This document shows, one piece after another, positions 1-8,261 of a stretch of DNA of 64,000 nt. Positions within the stretch are counted from its first letter, which is position 1. Each line of letters opens with the position of its first letter. A program made the translations under genes and the position numbers. The notes under the pieces were generated by a model. That model was not told the DNA's origin. It ran no database searches and saw only the letters and a program-made list of their open reading frames with translations. Origin of the DNA: Phytohabitans aurantiacus (lineage in GTDB: Bacteria > Actinomycetota > Actinomycetes > Mycobacteriales > Micromonosporaceae); the NCBI RefSeq assembly GCF_027923225.1, contig NZ_BSDI01000002.1, positions 131,789 through 195,788 on the forward strand. The letters run 5' to 3'.

Positions 1-2
1 AG

Positions 3-1031
3 GTCTACGCCCAGCCGACGGTGCGTTGGTACGACGGCACGACCACGACCGAGCCGGTGTTCGGCCAGCAGCTGTCGGTCCACCTGGCCTCGGCGGATGT
101 TCCGCTGGTACGGCGGGGAGGGCTGGCCGTCGCGGGTACCGGAGATCCGGGTGGCCGGTGGCTGATCGTGCCCGCCGGGATGAGCCTGTCCGACGCGTAC
201 GGCCACGCCGAGGGAGCCCTCGGGCTGCTGGTGGTCGCCAACGTGGACGGCGAAGGTTGGCAGTACACGATGCTGGCCGGACCGAACCGCGGACCTCTGC
301 CGGTGCTGACCGTCGACCCCGCCACCCACACGGCCCTGCACACCGCCTCCACGACGGACGGCGCGTGGCTGGCCGCGAACGCGCCGGTCCGCCGTGTCGA
401 CGTCACCGCCGCCAACCTGCACGGCCGCTGGCCCACCGCCGGCACCGACGAGGCCGTCGAGGTGTTGCTGACCGCGCATTTCGACGGGGTCGGCGATCAC
501 CCAGGGCTGCGACAGCCCGGTGCGGCGGACAACGGCAGCGGCGTCGCCGTGGTCCTGGAAGCCGCCCGCGTACTGGCATCCGCACCGCCTACACGAGTGG
601 CTCTGGCGGTCGCATTCCTGGACGGAGAGGAGACCGGTGCGCTGGGCTCGGCCCAGCACGCCCGCCGGCTGGCAGAAGCGGGCCAGCGTCCCGTGGTCAT
701 CAACGTCGACGGCGCCGGCCACCTCCACGAGGCCGCCGCCGTGGAAGCCGGCGGGCCCGCGCACGGACTGCTGGCCGTGCTCGACCAGGCCGCCAGGCAC
801 ACCGGTCTACCTCTGGCCGCCGGGCCGGTCGCTTCGGACAACCGCCGCTACGCCGCCGCCGGGCTCCCGGCGCTGGGTATCGGCGCCGGGATGGCCGGCT
901 ACCACAGTCCCGCCGACACCCCCGAGCGCGTCCAGACAGCGACCATGACCGCGCTCGCCCGCCTGGGCGTGGCCACCGTCTGGTTCGCCACGGCGTCCGG
1001 AGCTACACTTTCATCGTTGATCGGCGATTAA
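3..1031 (+). CDS. M28-family metallopeptidase, N-terminus outside window
   Basis: Secreted or cytoplasmic zinc aminopeptidase-type hydrolase of family M28, which removes N-terminal residues using two zinc ions. Counting from the GTG at 21, the family's metal and catalytic residues are all visible: His153 (TAHFDG), Asp170 (AADNGSG), the Glu pair 203-204 (DGEETG), Asp230 (NVDGAG) and His295 (YHSPADT). The frame is open to the left edge without a stop, so the GTG at 21 is probably internal and the true start, with any signal peptide, lies upstream. The stop codon lies inside the operator of the following arsR gene. Substrate cannot be deduced, and a link to the arsenic genes is not implied by the sequence. 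Confidence 0.85.
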   Translation, partial: VYAQPTVRWYDGTTTTEPVFGQQLSVHLASADVPLVRRGGLAVAGTGDPGGRWLIVPAGMSLSDAYGHAEGALGLLVVANVDGEGWQYTMLAGPNRGPLPVLTVDPATHTALHTASTTDGAWLAANAPVRRVDVTAANLHGRWPTAGTDEAVEVLLTAHFDGVGDHPGLRQPGAADNGSGVAVVLEAARVLASAPPTRVALAVAFLDGEETGALGSAQHARRLAEAGQRPVVINVDGAGHLHEAAAVEAGGPAHGLLAVLDQAARHTGLPLAAGPVASDNRRYAAAGLPALGIGAGMAGYHSPADTPERVQTATMTALARLGVATVWFATASGATLSSLIGD

Positions 1032-1038
1032 CGATGAA
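1010..1038. promoter_or_regulatory. 29-bp palindromic operator before arsR
   Basis: Near-perfect inverted repeat centred on 1024, with outer arms TTCATCGTT (1010-1018) and AACGATGAA (1030-1038). The inner bases also pair apart from two symmetric mismatches. It overlaps the stop of the upstream peptidase gene and ends about 10 bases before the arsR start. Position and symmetry suggest the autoregulatory ArsR site. TTGATC (1017-1022) and TAGAAT (1041-1046), 18 bases apart, could be promoter elements, in which case the dimer would cover the -35. Confidence 0.65.
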
Positions 1039-1049
1039 GGTAGAATTTG

Positions 1050-1379
1050 GTGGCCGAGTTGTTGGACCGCGACACCGCGGCACGGTATGCGTCCTGGTTC
1101 CGGGCACTCGCCGACCCGAGCCGGGTGCAGATCGTGGAGTACCTGGCCCGGCAGGCTCGGCCGATGCCGGTCGGGCAGATCGTCGCCGCCGTCGGGCTGG
1201 CGCAGTCGACCGTCTCCCAGCACCTGAAGATCCTCGCCGACGTGCGGTTCGTCCTGGTCGAACAGGTCGGCACCGCCCGCCACTACCGGATCAACGACAA
1301 CTGCATCCAATGCTTCCCGTCAGCCGCCGACGTGGTCATGGGCAACCCCGCACCCGCACCGGCGGAGGCGTGCTCATGA
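1050..1379 (+). CDS. arsR: ArsR-family metalloid-responsive repressor
   Basis: Small winged-helix repressor of about 109 residues that is expected to leave DNA on binding a thiophilic metalloid. The ArsR helix-turn-helix (VGQIVAAVGLAQSTVSQHLKIL region, residues about 41-62) and wing (RHYRIND) are clear. A CxxC motif (CIQCFP) follows the wing, and there is one more Cys near the C-terminus, so As(III) or a related soft metalloid could bind there. The start is uncertain: TTG 1047 and GTG 1050 are both possible and neither has a good ribosome site, so a leaderless or short-leader mRNA is possible. The stop overlaps the ATG of the acetyltransferase (ATGA), implying co-translation with the downstream resistance genes. 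Confidence 0.85.
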   Translation: MAELLDRDTAARYASWFRALADPSRVQIVEYLARQARPMPVGQIVAAVGLAQSTVSQHLKILADVRFVLVEQVGTARHYRINDNCIQCFPSAADVVMGNPAPAPAEACS

Positions 1380-1873
1380 AGATCCGGCCGATGCGCCCCG
1401 GTGACGCCGACGCGGTGTTGGCGATCTACCAGGCGGGCCTGGACACCGGCCACGCCAGCTTCGAGACCACGGCGCCGTCGTGGCCGGCGTTCGACGGCAG
1501 CAAGCTGCCCGAACACCGATACGTCGCCGCCAACGACGACGGCGCGGTGATCGGTTGGGTCGCGGTCAGCCCGGTGTCCAGCCGTTCCGTGTACGCCGGC
1601 GTCGTCGAGCATTCCGTCTACGTCGACCCAACCACCCACGGTCGCGGTATCGGGCGGGCGCTGCTCGCGGCGATGATCGCCTCCACCGAGGCGGCGGGTA
1701 TCTGGACCATCCAGTCCGGTGTCTTCCCCGAGAACGCCGCCAGCCTCGCCCTGCACCAGCGGGCCGGGTTCCGGATCGTCGGCACACGCGAACGAATCGG
1801 CCGGCACACCGCCCACCGCGATCAGTGGCGCGACGTGGTGTTCATCGAGCGCCGCAGCCCCGCCATCACCTGA
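1376..1873 (+). CDS. arsN1: ArsN1-like GNAT N-acetyltransferase
   Basis: GNAT acetyltransferase of 165 residues related to phosphinothricin acetyltransferases. In arsenic operons this family (ArsN1) acetylates the amino group of arsinothricin, an organoarsenical antibiotic. The acetyl-CoA loop (HGRGIGRALL, about residues 88-97) and the family pattern EHSVYV then SGVFPENAASLALH are visible. It starts at the ATG overlapping the arsR stop, which with the arsO-like genes nearby is the main reason for choosing ArsN1 over a generic phosphinothricin acetyltransferase. Sequence alone does not separate the two substrates. Confidence 0.75.
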   Translation: MKIRPMRPGDADAVLAIYQAGLDTGHASFETTAPSWPAFDGSKLPEHRYVAANDDGAVIGWVAVSPVSSRSVYAGVVEHSVYVDPTTHGRGIGRALLAAMIASTEAAGIWTIQSGVFPENAASLALHQRAGFRIVGTRERIGRHTAHRDQWRDVVFIERRSPAIT

Positions 1874-1904
1874 ACAGCCGCCCCAGCGCTCAAGGAGTCT
1901 TGTC

Positions 1905-3311
1905 GTGAACCTACCCATCGTCGTCATCGGCGCCGGCCCGGTCGGCCTGGCCGCCGCCGCCCACCTGCACGAGCGTGACCTGCCATTCACCGTCCTGGAA
2001 GCTGGCGACGGCCCCGCCGCGGCAGTACGGCAGTGGGAACACGTGCGGCTGTTCTCCCCATGGCGGTACGACATCGACGCCGCCGCCCGCCGGCTGCTGG
2101 CCGACGCCGGCTGGGTCGAACCCGACCTGGATGTGTTGCCGACCGGCGCACAGCTGGGCGCCGACTACCTGCAGCCCCTCGCGGACCTGCCCGTCCTGAA
2201 GCCCCACATCCGATACAGCGCGCGCGTGGTCGCGGTCACCCGGCAGGGCCTGGACCGGGTGCGCACCGCCGGCCGCGAAGCCACACCGTTCCTGGTCCGG
2301 CTCGCCGACGGCACCGACCTGCTGGCGCGGGCCGTGATCGACGCCTCCGGCACCTGGAACACACCCAACGTGCTCGGCGCCGCCGGCATCCCCGCACACG
2401 GCGAGACCACCGCCGCCGGGTTCGTCGACCACGCCCTGCCCGACGTTCTCGGCGCGGACCGCGACCGGTACGCCGGCAAGCGCACCCTGGTCGTCGGCGC
2501 CGGCCACTCCGCCGCGACCACCCTGCTCGCGCTGGCCGAACTCGTCGAACAGCAGCCGGGCACGAGTGTGGTGTGGGCGATCCGCTCGGGCAGCCCGGAC
2601 CGCACCTACGGCGGCGAGGCCGCCGACGCGCTTCCCGCCCGCGGTGCGCTCGGCTCCCGGCTGCGCGTACACGTCGAGGCCGGCACGATCGAGCTGCTGA
2701 CCGGCTTTGCGGTCCACGCCGTGACCCCGGTACCGGACGGCGGCGTGCAGGTCTCGGACGGCACCCGCACGGTCACCGTCGACCGGATCGTCGCCGCCAC
2801 CGGCTACCGCCCCGACCACAGCTTCGTCTCCGAGCTGCGCCTGGACCTCGACCCGGTACTCGGCTCCACCCGCGCACTGGCTCCGCTGATCGACCCCAAC
2901 GAGCACTCCTGCGGCACGGTCCCGCCGCACGGGGTGGACGAGCTGGCCCACCCCGAGCCCGGCTTCTACGCCATCGGCGTCAAGTCCTACGGCCGAGCGC
3001 CCACGTTCCTGCTCGCCACCGGCTACGAACAGGCCCGCTCCGTGGCCGCCGCCCTCGCCGGAGACTGGACCGCCGCCCGCGACGTCCAACTCGACCTGCC
3101 CGAAACCGGTGTCTGCAACAGCAGCCAACCGTTGGAAAGTGACCGGATCGAAGGCAGCGGCGGCTGCTGCGGCACCACCGCAGAGCAGGCACCGGCCAGC
3201 AGTCGTGGGCTCGCGACCGGGATCGCCGGCGGTCTGCTGTCCACCCCGTTGCCGCTCGTGCAGGTCGCCGCGCAAGGCTCGGACGGGCAGGCCGGTGGGT
3301 GCTGCGGCTAG
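1905..3311 (+). CDS. Cys-tailed FAD/NAD(P) flavoprotein of the ars cassette
   Basis: Flavin-dependent oxidoreductase of 468 residues. It has an N-terminal FAD site (VIGAGPVGLAAA, residues about 6-17), a second Rossmann motif (VVGAGHSAATTLL, near 200) and an ATGYRPD motif typical of flavin monooxygenases. The C-terminal tail of about 60 residues is unusual: it carries several Cys, including two CC pairs (GSGGCCG and the terminal GGCCG), which could bind As(III) or shuttle electrons. GTG 1905 is preceded by AAGGAG at good spacing; longer readings run into the acetyltransferase gene. The MFS gene overlaps its end. Flavoproteins of this kind accompany arsR in actinobacteria, but the substrate is unknown to me. 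Confidence 0.75.
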   Translation: MNLPIVVIGAGPVGLAAAAHLHERDLPFTVLEAGDGPAAAVRQWEHVRLFSPWRYDIDAAARRLLADAGWVEPDLDVLPTGAQLGADYLQPLADLPVLKPHIRYSARVVAVTRQGLDRVRTAGREATPFLVRLADGTDLLARAVIDASGTWNTPNVLGAAGIPAHGETTAAGFVDHALPDVLGADRDRYAGKRTLVVGAGHSAATTLLALAELVEQQPGTSVVWAIRSGSPDRTYGGEAADALPARGALGSRLRVHVEAGTIELLTGFAVHAVTPVPDGGVQVSDGTRTVTVDRIVAATGYRPDHSFVSELRLDLDPVLGSTRALAPLIDPNEHSCGTVPPHGVDELAHPEPGFYAIGVKSYGRAPTFLLATGYEQARSVAAALAGDWTAARDVQLDLPETGVCNSSQPLESDRIEGSGGCCGTTAEQAPASSRGLATGIAGGLLSTPLPLVQVAAQGSDGQAGGCCG

Positions 3312-4644
3312 CCCGCCGGTCGACGGCCACCAGCCGGGCGTACGCGGCTGGTGGCTTGTCGCGGCACTCGCGGTCACCCAGACCGCCGGCTACGGCGTGC
3401 TGTACTACGCCTTCGCCGTCCTGCTCCACCCCATGGCCGCCACGCTGAACGCCTCCACCACAACGGTCACCGGGGCGCTGACCGCCTCCGTCCTTGCCGG
3501 CGCGGTGCTGGCCGTGCCGGTCGGGCGGTGGCTGGACCGCCACGGCGGCCGAGCCCTGATGACCACCGGCTCCCTGGCCGCGACCATCCTGGTCGCCGCG
3601 TGGTCGCAGGTCCAGACCGTGGCTCAGCTCTACGCTGTACTCATCGCTATCGGGGCCACGACGGCGATGGTGCTCTACGAGCCCGCCCTCGCCGTGGTGG
3701 TCTCCTGGTTTCCACCCCACCAGCGGGCCACAGCGGTACTCGGCGTCATCGCGGTGGCCGGTCTCGCCTCCACCATCTTCATGCCGCTCACCGGCGCCCT
3801 CACCGACCGGTACGGCTGGCGCACCACACTTCTGACCCTCGCCGCGGTGCACGGAGCAATCACCGTGCCACTACACGCCATCGCCGTCCGCAAACCACGA
3901 CAACCGTCCACAATAGAACGACGGCCCACTCGATCCGACCGCGCTCTCGCGGTGCGCGCCGCGGTCAGGGATCCCCGGTTCTGGTGGCTGGCCGTCGCGT
4001 TCGTCGCCCACGGCGCCGCCATGGCCGCGATGACCGTCCACATCGTCGGCTTCCTCGTCCATCATGGACACTCCACGACCTTCGCCGCCACCATCGCCGG
4101 GCTACTCGGCCTGCTATCGGTCACCGGCCGGCTGCTACTGACCGGCCTGCACGCCCGCGTACGGCTCACCACGGCCGTGGCTGTCGTGTTCACCGTCCAA
4201 GCCGCCGCGACAGCGGCGCTGCTCGCCGTCGCCGCCAGCCCCATCGGCGCGGCCGCTGGAGTAGTCGCCTTCGGCATCGGGTTCGGCGTCGTCAGCCTCG
4301 CCAAACCCACCCTCCTGGCCGACCGCTACGGCACCACCGCCTACGCCACCATCGCCGGCATCCTCACCACCCCGACCACCCTCGCCAAAGCCGCCGCACC
4401 GCTGGCCGCCGCCGCACTGCTCGGCACCGGCGGGTACCCGGCTGTGCTGGCCACGATCGGCGCCCTCTGCGTCATCGCGGCGGCCGGTGTCCTTACCCAC
4501 ACCTCACCCTCATCGGTGAGCCCTGGCCCGCCGCTGGTCGAGGCGCGCAGCCACCAGCGGCCCACACACGCCACCGGCCAACGGTGGATCGACGTCAACC
4601 ACAGCCACGATCAGCGGACGAGATCGTCAGACTGGACCAACTGA
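3295..4644 (+). CDS. MFS transporter, probable metalloid or drug efflux
   Basis: Major facilitator superfamily permease of about 449 residues with some 12 hydrophobic helices. The loop 2-3 signature appears as GRWLDRHGGR (about residues 78-87) and a second DRYGWR loop follows TM6. GTG 3295 lies within the last codons of the flavoprotein gene (17-base overlap), and no independent ribosome site is seen, so translation is probably coupled. In this position it is the only membrane exporter in the cassette and could remove the product of the flavoprotein or acetyltransferase; substrate is inferred from context only. The tail after the last helix is hydrophilic, and the 3' end overlaps the convergent monooxygenase gene by 34 bases. 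Confidence 0.75.
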   Translation: MGAAASPPVDGHQPGVRGWWLVAALAVTQTAGYGVLYYAFAVLLHPMAATLNASTTTVTGALTASVLAGAVLAVPVGRWLDRHGGRALMTTGSLAATILVAAWSQVQTVAQLYAVLIAIGATTAMVLYEPALAVVVSWFPPHQRATAVLGVIAVAGLASTIFMPLTGALTDRYGWRTTLLTLAAVHGAITVPLHAIAVRKPRQPSTIERRPTRSDRALAVRAAVRDPRFWWLAVAFVAHGAAMAAMTVHIVGFLVHHGHSTTFAATIAGLLGLLSVTGRLLLTGLHARVRLTTAVAVVFTVQAAATAALLAVAASPIGAAAGVVAFGIGFGVVSLAKPTLLADRYGTTAYATIAGILTTPTTLAKAAAPLAAAALLGTGGYPAVLATIGALCVIAAAGVLTHTSPSSVSPGPPLVEARSHQRPTHATGQRWIDVNHSHDQRTRSSDWTN

Positions 4645-5678
4645 CGTTCCAACGCCCGCAACACGTGGACGGCGTCGCGGCCAACGCCACGCAGGGTGGC
4701 CGAGGCGAAACTGCGCTGCCGTTCCAACCCGACATAACCCAGCCCCGGCAGCGTGGCCGATACCCCGCCGATGTGCTGCGGCGTACCGTCGCCGTCCAAC
4801 GCCGCGGTCTCTTCCAAATACCCCAACTCGGGGCGGAAGCCGGTCGCGAGAATCAACGCGTCGACACGCTCGCGGGAACCGTCAGCCCACACCACGCTGT
4901 CACCCTCGACCCGGGCGAACAGTGGCCGGTGATCAGGCCGACCCGCCCGCACAGCCCTCCGGTACCGACCATCATCGATCACCGGCACACCGCCCTTAGC
5001 CAGCCGAGGACCAAGCGGCGACGTGTCCAGGCCGGTGCGGGTCAGCCACCAGTGAAAGTCCCGCCCCAGAATCCGTTGGGGCTGCCACCGCAGCCGACCT
5101 CGGGTCGCGATGGTCACGCGAGCGACCTCGGCCAGCTCGACCGCGATCTGCACCGCCGAGTTCCCGCCACCGACCACCACGACCCGAGAATCCACGAACG
5201 GGTCCGGGGCGCTGTAGTCGGCCGAGTGCAGCACCTTGCCGGTAAACGACTCCAACCCTGAAAGGGCCGGCCGGTACGGGCGGCTGAACCCGCCGCTGGC
5301 CGCGACCACCATCCGGCTCTCCACCATCACACCGTCCACTGTGCGGACCTGGAAGCGCTTGCTTTGGCGGGTGACCCGCTCGACGCGGTTTCCCCATCGA
5401 AATTCGGCGTCGAGCCGTCGGGCGTAGGTGTCCAGGTAGGCGACTACCTCATCACGCACCGGATACCGCTCCGGGGCACCGGGAAACGGCATACCAGGTA
5501 GCGCCGAGAATCGAGCGGGTGAGAACAGCGTCAGGCTGTCGTAGTAGCGCGGCCACGACCCACCTGGACGGGCTGATGCGTCCAGCACCACCGGCATCCA
5601 ACCCAAGGCCGAAGCAGCATGTGCGGTAGCCAGCCCTGCCTGGCCGCCACCGATAACCACAAGGTCAGCAACAGTCAC
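4611..5678 (-). CDS. arsO: ArsO-like NAD(P)H-dependent flavin monooxygenase
   Basis: Single-component flavin monooxygenase of 355 residues. An FAD motif GGGQAGLATA lies at the N-terminus, an NADPH motif GGGNSAVQI near residue 170, and an ATGFRP motif near 290. Length and layout match ArsO, found in many arsenic operons and proposed to be a flavin-binding monooxygenase; its exact reaction is not settled. GTG 5678 gives the N-terminus VTVADLVVIGG. The gene faces the MFS gene and is divergent from the second arsR, so the 63-base space at 5679-5741 probably holds a shared promoter and operator. Confidence 0.75.
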   Translation of the reverse strand: MTVADLVVIGGGQAGLATAHAASALGWMPVVLDASARPGGSWPRYYDSLTLFSPARFSALPGMPFPGAPERYPVRDEVVAYLDTYARRLDAEFRWGNRVERVTRQSKRFQVRTVDGVMVESRMVVAASGGFSRPYRPALSGLESFTGKVLHSADYSAPDPFVDSRVVVVGGGNSAVQIAVELAEVARVTIATRGRLRWQPQRILGRDFHWWLTRTGLDTSPLGPRLAKGGVPVIDDGRYRRAVRAGRPDHRPLFARVEGDSVVWADGSRERVDALILATGFRPELGYLEETAALDGDGTPQHIGGVSATLPGLGYVGLERQRSFASATLRGVGRDAVHVLRALERQLVQSDDLVR

Positions 5679-5741
5679 GAAGACAATGTATCGTCATGTC
5701 GGGAAAAGACGAAACGAAGTTTGAGGGCACACTAGAGCACG

Positions 5742-6083
5742 ATGACCACACCGCAGCCCCTGGACGGCACCACCCAGGACTTCCTCAAGGCACTGGCCAG
5801 CGAAACCCGCCAACAGATCATGATGCTGTTCGCCGGCGGGGCCGAACTCACCGTGGGCGAGGTCGCCGAACGCTGCGGACTAGGCCCCTCCACCGCCTCG
5901 GAGCAGCTGACGATCCTGCGCCGCGGCGGCCTCGTCACCGCCACCCGCGACGGCAAACTCGTCCGCTACCGCGCCGACCCGACCACCATCGCCGGCCGGC
6001 TCGTCGAACTACAGGGCTACCTAGCCGTCTGCTGCCCACCAGCAACCGGAAACGCTTGCTCGCACGCTGTCCAGGACGACTAA
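5742..6083 (+). CDS. second ArsR repressor with C-terminal Cys cluster
   Basis: ArsR/SmtB repressor of 113 residues. The recognition region is VAERCGLGPSTASEQLTILRR cut at residues 41-61, followed by a wing with RDGKLVRYR. Cys97 and Cys98 are adjacent and Cys106 lies eight residues later; Cys45 sits in the helix-turn-helix. From family knowledge, a C-terminal Cys pair plus a nearby third Cys resembles the As(III) site of Acidithiobacillus ArsR, and differs from the first ArsR in this window. It is divergent from arsO and only nine bases upstream of the aromatic hydroxylase gene, which it may also control. Confidence 0.85.
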   Translation: MTTPQPLDGTTQDFLKALASETRQQIMMLFAGGAELTVGEVAERCGLGPSTASEQLTILRRGGLVTATRDGKLVRYRADPTTIAGRLVELQGYLAVCCPPATGNACSHAVQDD

Positions 6084-6092
6084 CGTGGCCGT

Positions 6093-7658
6093 ATGGCCGC
6101 CCCCGATCGGACTGGCCGCATCAGCGACGGCACCGTCGACGTGCTCATCGTCGGTGCCGGTCCGACCGGCCTCGCGTTGGCCGCCCAGCTCGCCGCCTTC
6201 CAGGTACAACACCGGGTCATCGACCGCGCTCCAGAATCGGTACGCGAATCCCGTGCGTTAGCCATCCAGCCGCGCACGCTCGAAGTGCTAGCTGGCTTGG
6301 GTATCACCGAGCGGCTGGTCGCTGCCGGTAACCGGGGCGTGCGGTTGTGCCTGCACGCCGGGCGCCGCGAGGTGACAGTGCCGCTGTTCGACCTGGGCCT
6401 GGCCGACACGAAGTACCCGTATTTGCTGTTCCTGTCGCAAGCCGACACCGAACAGATCCTGGTGGAGCACCTCGCGGACGCCGGCGTCACCGTGGAACGC
6501 CGCGTCGAATTGACGGGGCTCATCCCCGGCGACGACGGTGTACGGTGCGAGCTGACCCGCGGCGACGGGACGCGGGAGACGGTCACCGCCCGATACGTCG
6601 TCGGCTGCGACGGTGCGCACAGCACGGTGCGCCGGCTGGCCGGCATCTCGTTCACCGGCGGTTCGTATCCACAGACCTTCGTCCTCGCCGATCTCGACGC
6701 CGACGGCCTCGAACCGGAAACCGCGCACTCCTTCCTGTCCGGACACGGCATCCTGCTCTTCTTCCCGCTCGGGCAACCAGCGACCTGGCGGCTGCTGGCA
6801 GCGCGACCGCCGAACGACCCCACGCCGCCTGACGCACCAGTCGCCCTGGCGGCGGTCCAGGCCATCACCGACACCTACACCGGCGGCACCGTGCGGCTAC
6901 GCGAACCGGTCTGGATGACCAACTTCCGGCTCCACCTCCGGGCCGCGGACCGGTACCGCGCCGGCCGGGTCTTCTTGGCTGGCGACGCCGCGCATATCCA
7001 CAGCCCGGCTGGCGCGCAGGGCATGAACACCGGCATCCAGGACGCGGTCAACCTCGGCTGGAAACTCGCGCACGCGCTGGCTGGCGTCGCCGACCCCGCG
7101 CTGTTGGACAGCTACGAGACCGAACGCGCCCCGATCGGACGGCTCGTGCTGCGCTTCACCGACCGGGCGTTCACCGCCGCGACCTCCACCAACCCGGTGG
7201 TGCGCTTCGCCCGTACCCGGATCGCGCCTACGGTGCTGCCAATAGCAACGAAGATCAAACCCGGCCGGGCGCATCTGTTCCGCGGCGTCGCGCAACTGGC
7301 CATCCACTACCGGAAGAGTCCCCTGTCGACGACGGGCCCGGACTCGCCACGCCATGGTCCCAAGGCTGGCGACCGACTACCCGACGCTCAGCTAGTCCAC
7401 GATGGACGATCCACGACCGTGCACGAGCTGACCGCGGCCCCGGGATGGCACCTGCTACTTGCCGGCACCGGCGACGTATCGCCGACACCGACCCGCGGGC
7501 TGCACGTTCACCGGATCCGCGACGCGACGGCGGCGCGCCGCAGCGGGATCACCAGCGCCGTCTGCCTGATCCGCCCGGACGGGCACATCGGCTACCGCTC
7601 CGGCGCATCCGGTGTGTCCGGTTTAGCCGCCTACATTGCTCGCTGGCTACCCGCCTAG
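6093..7658 (+). CDS. FAD-dependent aromatic hydroxylase (PheA/TfdB type)
   Basis: Class A flavoprotein hydroxylase of 521 residues that would use NAD(P)H and O2 to hydroxylate a phenolic or polyketide-like ring. It has the FAD motif VGAGPTGLALA (about 20-30), the DG motif (GCDGAHSTVRR, about 170) and the GD motif (GDAAHIHSPAGAQGMNTG, near 298). A C-terminal thioredoxin-like domain (about 420-521) has no CxxC. Rifampicin monooxygenase and polyketide hydroxylases share this plan, so antibiotic inactivation is one option. ATG 6093 follows the arsR stop by nine bases, suggesting one transcript. Confidence 0.8.
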   Translation: MAAPDRTGRISDGTVDVLIVGAGPTGLALAAQLAAFQVQHRVIDRAPESVRESRALAIQPRTLEVLAGLGITERLVAAGNRGVRLCLHAGRREVTVPLFDLGLADTKYPYLLFLSQADTEQILVEHLADAGVTVERRVELTGLIPGDDGVRCELTRGDGTRETVTARYVVGCDGAHSTVRRLAGISFTGGSYPQTFVLADLDADGLEPETAHSFLSGHGILLFFPLGQPATWRLLAARPPNDPTPPDAPVALAAVQAITDTYTGGTVRLREPVWMTNFRLHLRAADRYRAGRVFLAGDAAHIHSPAGAQGMNTGIQDAVNLGWKLAHALAGVADPALLDSYETERAPIGRLVLRFTDRAFTAATSTNPVVRFARTRIAPTVLPIATKIKPGRAHLFRGVAQLAIHYRKSPLSTTGPDSPRHGPKAGDRLPDAQLVHDGRSTTVHELTAAPGWHLLLAGTGDVSPTPTRGLHVHRIRDATAARRSGITSAVCLIRPDGHIGYRSGASGVSGLAAYIARWLPA

Positions 7659-7664
7659 CGGCGA

Positions 7665-8138
7665 TCAGGAGGAAGTGCCCGGCACGCACTCGGGATGCAG
7701 GGACGTCATGAGGTTGGACGTGATCTGACCGAGCTGGCGGATCTGTTCCTCGCTCAGCCGGCTGAACAGGTGCTCGCGCAGCGCGGCGTAGTACCCCGGA
7801 AGGCACTGCTGGACCTTCTCGCGCCCCGGCGGCGTCAGCGAGGCGAGGGTGCGGCGGGCATCGCGTGAATCGGGCCGGCGGGCGATCCATCCCCGCTCCT
7901 CCAGCCGCGCCGCGATCCGGGATAGATGCGACGGGGTGACGCTCGCCGTGCTGGCCAGGTCGCCCATGGTGCGTTCGCCGTCGGCGCTGAGGGACAGCCA
8001 CCAGAGGGCCTGGAACTCGCTGAGGCTCAGGTTCTCTTCCTTCAGCCGTGCGTCCAGCGTGGCCGGCAGCCAGACCATCACGCCCAGCAGCGTCGTCCAG
8101 GCGTCCAGTTCGGTCGACGTCAGCGAATCCTGGCTCAC
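7665..8138 (-). CDS. MarR-family transcriptional regulator
   Basis: Winged-helix MarR regulator of 157 residues. The HTH region TMGDLASTASVTPSHLSRI (about 57-75) and the wing with RRPDSRDARRTL (about 87-98) are typical. It reads from GTG 8138 and is divergent from a quinone oxidoreductase, with three AAAG-containing repeats between them that are its likely operators. Its 3' end meets the aromatic hydroxylase gene six bases away. Ligand unknown; MarR/enzyme pairs of this kind usually sense phenolic compounds or oxidants. Confidence 0.88.
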   Translation of the reverse strand: MSQDSLTSTELDAWTTLLGVMVWLPATLDARLKEENLSLSEFQALWWLSLSADGERTMGDLASTASVTPSHLSRIAARLEERGWIARRPDSRDARRTLASLTPPGREKVQQCLPGYYAALREHLFSRLSEEQIRQLGQITSNLMTSLHPECVPGTSS

Positions 8139-8162
8139 GTACGCGACGGTAGCACCCGGATC

Positions 8163-8237
8163 CTTTCCGGGGAAAGTAATCTAGCCAACACTTGCCATGG
8201 AAAGAATCTCCACGCTACGTTACTTTCTGCAGAAAGT
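8163..8237. promoter_or_regulatory. MarR operator cluster in divergent promoter
   Basis: Two clear inverted repeats lie between the MarR gene and the oxidoreductase gene: CTTTCC-GG-GGAAAG at 8163-8176 and the perfect 16-bp palindrome ACTTTCTGCAGAAAGT at 8222-8237. A weaker copy of the same half-site (GGAAAGAATC, 8199-8208) lies between them. The downstream palindrome ends 24 bases before the oxidoreductase start, so binding there would block its transcription or early elongation. Confidence 0.7.
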
Positions 8238-8261
8238 GAACTCGTTCCGAAGGAGCAGATC

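Noticed and set aside
1911..3377. Long minus-strand frame opposite the Cys-tailed flavoprotein
   Set aside because: No protein motifs; the plus strand carries two Rossmann motifs and a good ribosome site.
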